NCBI RefSeq assembly: GCF_014396585.1
Contig: NZ_CP060717.1
Coordinates: forward strand, 2,108,001 to 2,172,000
Length of the DNA: 64,000 bases
Direction: 5' to 3'
DNA from: Sphingomonas rhizophila
GTDB lineage: Bacteria; Pseudomonadota; Alphaproteobacteria; Sphingomonadales; Sphingomonadaceae
Shown here piece after piece: positions 60,105-64,000 of this stretch. Within the stretch, counting starts at the first letter, position 1. Each line of letters starts with the position of its first letter. The notes beneath the pieces are model-generated. The model ran no database searches. It was given only the letters and a program-made list of their open reading frames with translations, and was not told the DNA's origin. The translations under genes were made by a program, and so were the position numbers.

Positions 60105-61481
60105 ATGTGGGGCGGTCGCTTCGCGGGCGGCCCATCCGCAGTGATGCGCGAGATAAATGCGTCGATCGGCGTCGACAAGCGGTTGTGGCGCGAAGACATC
60201 GCCGCCAGCCGCGCCCATGCCGACATGCTTCGCCGGCAAGGCATCCTCAGCGAAGCCGACGCCCGCGCGATCGACGAAGGGCTGAACGCGGTCGGGCTGG
60301 AGATCGGGGAGGGCAAGCTCCACGAGGACGCGGCACTGGAAGACATCCACATGCATGTCGAGCATCGCCTCGGCGAACTGATCGGCGAGCCCGCCGGGCG
60401 CCTGCACACGGCGCGATCGCGCAACGACCAGGTCGCGACCGACTTCCGCCTGTTCGTTCGCAATTGCATCGACGAAGCGGTCGAGGGCATCGACGCGCTT
60501 GAAGCGGTGCTGCTCGACCGCGCCGAGGAGCATGCCGACACCGTCATGCCCGGCTTCACCCATCTCCAGTCGGGCCAGCCGGTGACGCTCGGCCATCACC
60601 TGCTCGCCTATCGCGAGATGATGGTCCGCAACCGCAGTCGCTTCACCGATGCGCGGGCGCGGATGAACGAATCGCCGCTGGGCTCGGCGGCGCTGGCCGG
60701 GACCGGCTTCCCGCTCGACCGTGACGTCACGGCGTCGTCGCTCGATTTTGACCGCCCGACCGCCAACAGCATCGACGCCGTCAGCGACCGCGACTTCGTG
60801 GTCGATTATCTCCACGCCGCCGCGCTGACATCGGTCCATTTGTCGCGGCTCGCGGAAGAAATCGTGTTGTGGGCGTCGCAGCCGTTCGGCTTCGTCACAC
60901 TCCCCGACGCCTGGTCGACCGGAAGCTCGATCATGCCCAACAAGCGCAATCCGGATGCCGCCGAACTGGTCCGCGGCCATGCCGGGCGGATCATCGGCGA
61001 CCTCGTCGCCCTACTGGTCATCCTCAAGGGACTGCCGCTCGCCTATTCAAAGGATCTGCAGGACGACAAGCCGCCGCTGTTCGACGCTCACGACCTTCTG
61101 GCGCTCAGCCTGGCGGCGATGGCCGGAATGGTTGCCGACCTGACCTTCCTTCCGGAGCGGATGCGCGCGGTCGCCGCCGCCGGCCACGCCACCGCCACCG
61201 ACCTTGCCGACTGGCTGGTCAGCGATGCCGGGGTGCCGTTTCGCGAGGCGCATCACATCGCCGGCCGCGCCGTGGCGGTGGCGGAAGCGGCGGGCAAGCC
61301 TCTGGACCAGCTGACGCTGGGCGAGCTTCAAGCGGTCGATCCCCGGATCGTCGACAGTGCGATCCCCCGCCTGTCGGTGGAAAGCTCCGTCGCGGCGCGA
61401 ACCTCGGCTGGCGGCACCGCACCGGCCAAGGTAAGGGAGGCCATCGCCGCGGCCCGCGCGGCGATTGCGAAGCGAGGGTGA
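60105..61481 (+). CDS. argH: Argininosuccinate lyase
   Basis: A 458-aa enzyme that cleaves argininosuccinate to arginine and fumarate, last step of arginine synthesis. Landmarks are [14 protein letters not shown] at the start, [16 protein letters not shown]-like [15 protein letters not shown], the [17 protein letters not shown] region with the catalytic His, and the fumarase/aspartase signature [16 protein letters not shown]. The ATG at 60105 gives the family N-terminus, but it has only a weak ribosome site. The lipoprotein gene starts three bases downstream. Confidence 0.96.
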   Translation: MWGGRFAGGPSAVMREINASIGVDKRLWREDIAASRAHADMLRRQGILSEADARAIDEGLNAVGLEIGEGKLHEDAALEDIHMHVEHRLGELIGEPAGRLHTARSRNDQVATDFRLFVRNCIDEAVEGIDALEAVLLDRAEEHADTVMPGFTHLQSGQPVTLGHHLLAYREMMVRNRSRFTDARARMNESPLGSAALAGTGFPLDRDVTASSLDFDRPTANSIDAVSDRDFVVDYLHAAALTSVHLSRLAEEIVLWASQPFGFVTLPDAWSTGSSIMPNKRNPDAAELVRGHAGRIIGDLVALLVILKGLPLAYSKDLQDDKPPLFDAHDLLALSLAAMAGMVADLTFLPERMRAVAAAGHATATDLADWLVSDAGVPFREAHHIAGRAVAVAEAAGKPLDQLTLGELQAVDPRIVDSAIPRLSVESSVAARTSAGGTAPAKVREAIAAARAAIAKRG

Positions 61482-61483
61482 GG

Positions 61484-61810
61484 ATGCGGCACAAGATCTT
61501 GCTGGCCGGCGCGATGTTGGCGCTGGCGGCGTGCGGCAAGGTTGGCCCGCTGGAGCCTGCCGCAGGGCAACGGCTTCCGATCAAGCCATTGATGGCGCGC
61601 GAAGCGCCGACGCCGGAGGATTTGCTGGCGTTCGACCCGCAGGCCCGGCCCGAACGGGTCGATGAACTGCTGAAGCGGTCGCAGCCGCGCAAGGCCGATC
61701 CGTTCGACCTGCCGCCACCCGACGCCAACCTGGCGCCAACGTCACCGACCGAAGTGACCGAGCCGGCCGCGGCCACCACCGGACCCGACAACGCAGAGGA
61801 ACCGCGATGA
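61484..61810 (+). CDS. LptM-like small lipoprotein
   Basis: A 108-aa lipoprotein. The signal peptide and lipobox (LAACGKVGPL) match the LptM/YifL pattern (Cys-Gly-x-x-G-P-L), which in E. coli assists maturation of the LptD translocon. The rest is Pro/Ala-rich and probably disordered. The argH-lptM neighbourhood is common in proteobacteria. ATG 61484 is two bases after the argH stop; galU overlaps the end by four bases. Confidence 0.8.
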   Translation: MRHKILLAGAMLALAACGKVGPLEPAAGQRLPIKPLMAREAPTPEDLLAFDPQARPERVDELLKRSQPRKADPFDLPPPDANLAPTSPTEVTEPAAATTGPDNAEEPR

Positions 61811-62670
61811 GCGCCAAACCCATTCGCAAGGCGGTCTTCCCGGTCGCCGGGCTCGGCACTCGCCTGCTGCCCGCGACCAAGACCATGCCGAAGGAAATGC
61901 TGACGGTGGTCGACCGGCCGCTGATCCAGTACGCCGTTGACGAGGCGCGCGAGGCCGGCATCGAGCAAATGATCTTCGTCACCGGGCGCGGCAAATCGAG
62001 CCTGGTCGACTATTTCGACATGGGCTTCGAGCTTGAGGCGACGATGAGCAAGGCTGGGAAAAGCCTCGACCCCTTGTCCGGCAGCCGCTCCAATTTCGGC
62101 GAGATCGTCTCGGTCCGCCAGCAGCAACCGCTCGGCCTCGGCCATGCCGTGTGGTGCGCGCGCCATATCGTCGGCGACGAACCGTTCGCGGTGCTCCTTC
62201 CCGACGACCTGATGTTCGGAACGCCCGGCGCGCTTCGCCAGATGGTCGACGCCTACCAGCAGCATGGCGGCAATATCGTCTGTGCGCAGGAAGTGCCGGC
62301 CGACAAGACGGGCAGCTACGGAATCATCACGCCGGGCGACACCCGGGGCAATGCCACCGAGGTGCGGGGCCTGGTGGAAAAGCCGAAGCCCGAGGAGTCG
62401 CCGTCGCGGCTGGGGGTCGTCGGCCGTTACATCCTGCAGCCCGAGGTGATGACCATTCTCGACGCGAAGGAGCCGGGGGCGGGCGGAGAAATCCAGCTGA
62501 CCGATGCCATGGCCAAGCTGATCGGGCGCCAGCCGTTCCATGCGGTGACGGTCGACGCGGTGCGCCACGATTGCGGCGACAAGGCCGGCTTCGTCCTCGC
62601 CAACCTGGCGATCGCGCTGGAGCGGCCCGAACTCAGGTCGCGGATCGAGGAATTCCTGGCGGCGCGCTAG
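61807..62670 (+). CDS. galU: UTP-glucose-1-phosphate uridylyltransferase
   Basis: A 287-aa nucleotidyltransferase making UDP-glucose from UTP and glucose-1-phosphate, for exopolysaccharide and glycolipid synthesis. The sugar-nucleotide motif GLGTRLLPATKTMPKEM (about 15-31), QQQPLGLGHAVWCAR, LPDDLMF and the C-terminal GKVEKPK-like LVEKPKPEESPS match GalU. The ATG overlaps the LptM-like stop (ATGA). Its stop overlaps the receiver-protein stop on the other strand at a CTAG. Confidence 0.96.
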   Translation: MSAKPIRKAVFPVAGLGTRLLPATKTMPKEMLTVVDRPLIQYAVDEAREAGIEQMIFVTGRGKSSLVDYFDMGFELEATMSKAGKSLDPLSGSRSNFGEIVSVRQQQPLGLGHAVWCARHIVGDEPFAVLLPDDLMFGTPGALRQMVDAYQQHGGNIVCAQEVPADKTGSYGIITPGDTRGNATEVRGLVEKPKPEESPSRLGVVGRYILQPEVMTILDAKEPGAGGEIQLTDAMAKLIGRQPFHAVTVDAVRHDCGDKAGFVLANLAIALERPELRSRIEEFLAAR

Positions 62671-63203
62671 CCGGCGGACCGCGCGACGATTTTCTGGAGA
62701 CGGAGCAATCCGGCCTCGCTCGCCTGGAGCGCTGCGCGTGCTTCGCCCAGTTCGATCGCGCGAGTAATAACCCGCGCATCAAGGACCGCGTTGTCTTCGC
62801 GAAGCTCCCGGATCAATCGCGCACGCGCCAGCCGCCGGTCGACGCGGGCGAGCAACACGGAGAAGTCGAACGGCTTGGCAACGACGTCGTCGGCCCCGGC
62901 ACCGAACCCGTCGATCGCCCCGCTGGCGTCCGACCGGCCAGTGATCAGGATAACCGGCGTTTCCTTGACCGTGCTGTCGTAGCGGATCATTCGCACCAGC
63001 TCCACGCCGCTCAGCCCCGGCATGCGCAATTCGGCAATGACCAGGTCGGCGGGCTGGCGATGAAGTTCGGCCATCGCCGAGGTGGGCTTGTCGCACGCCA
63101 CCACGCGATAGCCCGCTTCGGCGACGCGCTTGGCCATGACGGTGAGGGCGCGCTCATTGGGTTCGACGATCAGGATTCGCGAGGGGAAGGGTTGGCCGGT
63201 CAT
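62667..63203 (-). CDS. Atypical response-regulator receiver protein (Glu at phospho-site)
   Basis: A 178-aa protein with an N-terminal receiver (REC) domain (about 9-120): RILIVEPNE (acidic pocket region), the phospho-acceptor position in AELRMPGLSG, the conserved Thr in ILITGR (about 88) and Lys 110 in KPFDF. The acceptor Asp is replaced by Glu 58, and the acidic pocket reads E-P-N rather than D-D. The last 55 residues form a coiled coil (RELREDNAVLDARVITRAIEL) and no output domain. Glu may mimic a phosphorylated Asp, leaving the domain constitutively active or non-phosphorylatable. Partner unknown. Confidence 0.88.
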   Translation of the reverse strand: MTGQPFPSRILIVEPNERALTVMAKRVAEAGYRVVACDKPTSAMAELHRQPADLVIAELRMPGLSGVELVRMIRYDSTVKETPVILITGRSDASGAIDGFGAGADDVVAKPFDFSVLLARVDRRLARARLIRELREDNAVLDARVITRAIELGEARAALQASEAGLLRLQKIVARSAG

Positions 63204-63252
63204 GGCCGCAGGTGTGAAGCGAAATGGTTAACGCTCGGTTAGGCCGCGGGCC

Positions 63253-63819
63253 TCACGGATCGAGTTCGATGTCCCAATAGAGATAGTCGCGCCAGCTCTG
63301 GTGCAGGTAGTTGGGCGGGAAGGCGCGGCCATGGTCCTGCAACTGCCAGCTGGTCGGACGGTATGGCTCCTCATGAATATGCATCTGCGCCTGGCGCGGC
63401 GTTCGGCCGCCCTTTTTGAGATTGCACGGGGCGCAGGCGGTGGCGACGTTTTCCCAGGTCGTCCGGCCACCCTGGGCGCGTGGCACGACGTGGTCGAACG
63501 TCAGCTCCCGTGCCGACCCGCAATAGACGCAGCGAAAGCGGTCGCGAAGGAACAGGTTGAAGCGGGTGAAGGCGGGATGCTCATTCGGTCGAACGAACTG
63601 GCGAAGGGCGATAACCGACGGCAGCTTGAGGCTGGCCGACGGGCTGCGCACCTCCCGCTCGTAGTGCGACACGACGTCGACACGCTCCAGGAACATCGCC
63701 TTGACCGCCGTCTGCCACGGCCACAGCGACAATGGATAGTAGCTCAGCGGCGTATAGTCGGCGTTGAGGACGAGGGCGGGGCAGCTTTCGGGATGGCGGA
63801 TGAGGTCGGGGTGATACAC
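63253..63819 (-). CDS. HNH endonuclease
   Basis: A 188-aa HNH-family nuclease. The zinc-ribbon HNH core is complete: CVYCG, then LTFDHVVPRAQGG with the catalytic DH, TTWENVATAC (Asn), and CNLKKGGRTP for the second Cys pair. The N-terminal half (ALVLNADYTPLSYYPLSLWPW) is characteristic of the conserved bacterial HNH proteins found across alphaproteobacteria outside mobile elements. A housekeeping DNA-processing role is likely but unproven; no methylase or restriction partner is nearby. Confidence 0.92.
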   Translation of the reverse strand: MYHPDLIRHPESCPALVLNADYTPLSYYPLSLWPWQTAVKAMFLERVDVVSHYEREVRSPSASLKLPSVIALRQFVRPNEHPAFTRFNLFLRDRFRCVYCGSARELTFDHVVPRAQGGRTTWENVATACAPCNLKKGGRTPRQAQMHIHEEPYRPTSWQLQDHGRAFPPNYLHQSWRDYLYWDIELDP

Positions 63820-64000
63820 GGCGCAAGTCTCTCCAGCGTCAGTGGTCCGTTATGGCCCCGACGCCGTTCCCCCGGCCGGATCGCACCCATGGCGGGAAGA
63901 CCGGCGGCCCAAGGCCCGTCTTTCCGTCTTAGTCTCGCCCCGGATGCCAACCCGGTTTGACGATGGCATGACAGCATGAGCCGCGAATCACCGTCAAGAG
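63820..64000. other. Unassigned right edge
   Basis: No convincing gene. An ATG at 63976 could open a plus-strand gene running off the edge (MSRESPSR...), but it lacks a clear ribosome site and too little is visible to judge. Confidence 0.3.

Noticed and set aside
63253-63819. HNH nuclease as part of a restriction or anti-phage system
   Set aside because: No methylase, helicase or toxin-like neighbour is visible and the family is a common chromosomal housekeeping type.

Overview
The window is a GC-rich chromosomal segment of an alphaproteobacterium, most likely a sphingomonad (Sphingomonas/Sphingomicrobium-like). The reasons are the gene families present: a TonB receptor with a Pro-rich C-terminal tail, a CC_3452-like secreted protein, CarD, DUF1489, DUF2807, DUF418 and DUF885 proteins, and a suf cluster headed by an Rrf2 regulator. 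Gene packing is very tight. Many same-strand neighbours share an ATGA, GTGA or TTGA overlap, and many convergent neighbours have touching or overlapping stop codons. I see no rRNA, tRNA, CRISPR array, prophage or insertion sequence. Most of the segment is housekeeping with small accessory insertions.

Layout. 1-10 kb: start of sucC, dinB, carD, a membrane-bound winged-helix regulator, two DUF2807 secreted proteins separated by tandem BlaI-type operators, DUF1489 and mgtE, a cyclophilin, a DUF418 membrane protein and an SDR oxidoreductase. 10-20 kb: a candidate sRNA, a bacterial CDC48/p97 ATPase, an MFS transporter, a PmtA-like methyltransferase, a phospholipase-D-family protein, rpoZ, hxlR with its probable operator, a small secreted protein and the (p)ppGpp enzyme rsh. 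20-33 kb: maeB, mutS-glnD, a large TonB receptor, infC (probable AUA start) and thrS. 33-45 kb: a membrane protein/Xre/hydrolase module, paired secreted paralogues, two more alpha/beta hydrolases, a glyoxalase I/II pair, an acyl-CoA ligase, gamma-glutamyltransferase and pyrD. 45-54 kb: a DUF885 protein and the suf operon (sufR-sufB-orf-sufC-lipoprotein-sufD-sufS-sufT-sufA). 54-64 kb: MddA-like methyltransferase, an S8 protease with a TP-repeat linker, HAD-dapD, an EamA transporter, a TlpA-like thioredoxin, argH-lptM-galU, an atypical receiver protein and an HNH endonuclease.

The most important quality point is that eleven genes look interrupted or altered by a shift that one missing base explains. 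In nearly every case the missing base falls in a short G or C run. The pattern points to homopolymer deletion errors in the assembly rather than biological pseudogenes. Affected genes are given over their full reconstructed span, except that the TonB receptor and ggt keep their as-sequenced stop.

The most interesting biological signals are the probable AUA start of infC, a receiver domain with Glu in place of the phospho-acceptor Asp, two uncharacterised genes inside the suf operon, an orphan pair of BlaI-type operators, an sRNA candidate with an anti-Shine-Dalgarno stretch, and palindromic stop-codon junctions at most convergent gene pairs. I did not find a clearly novel multi-gene system.
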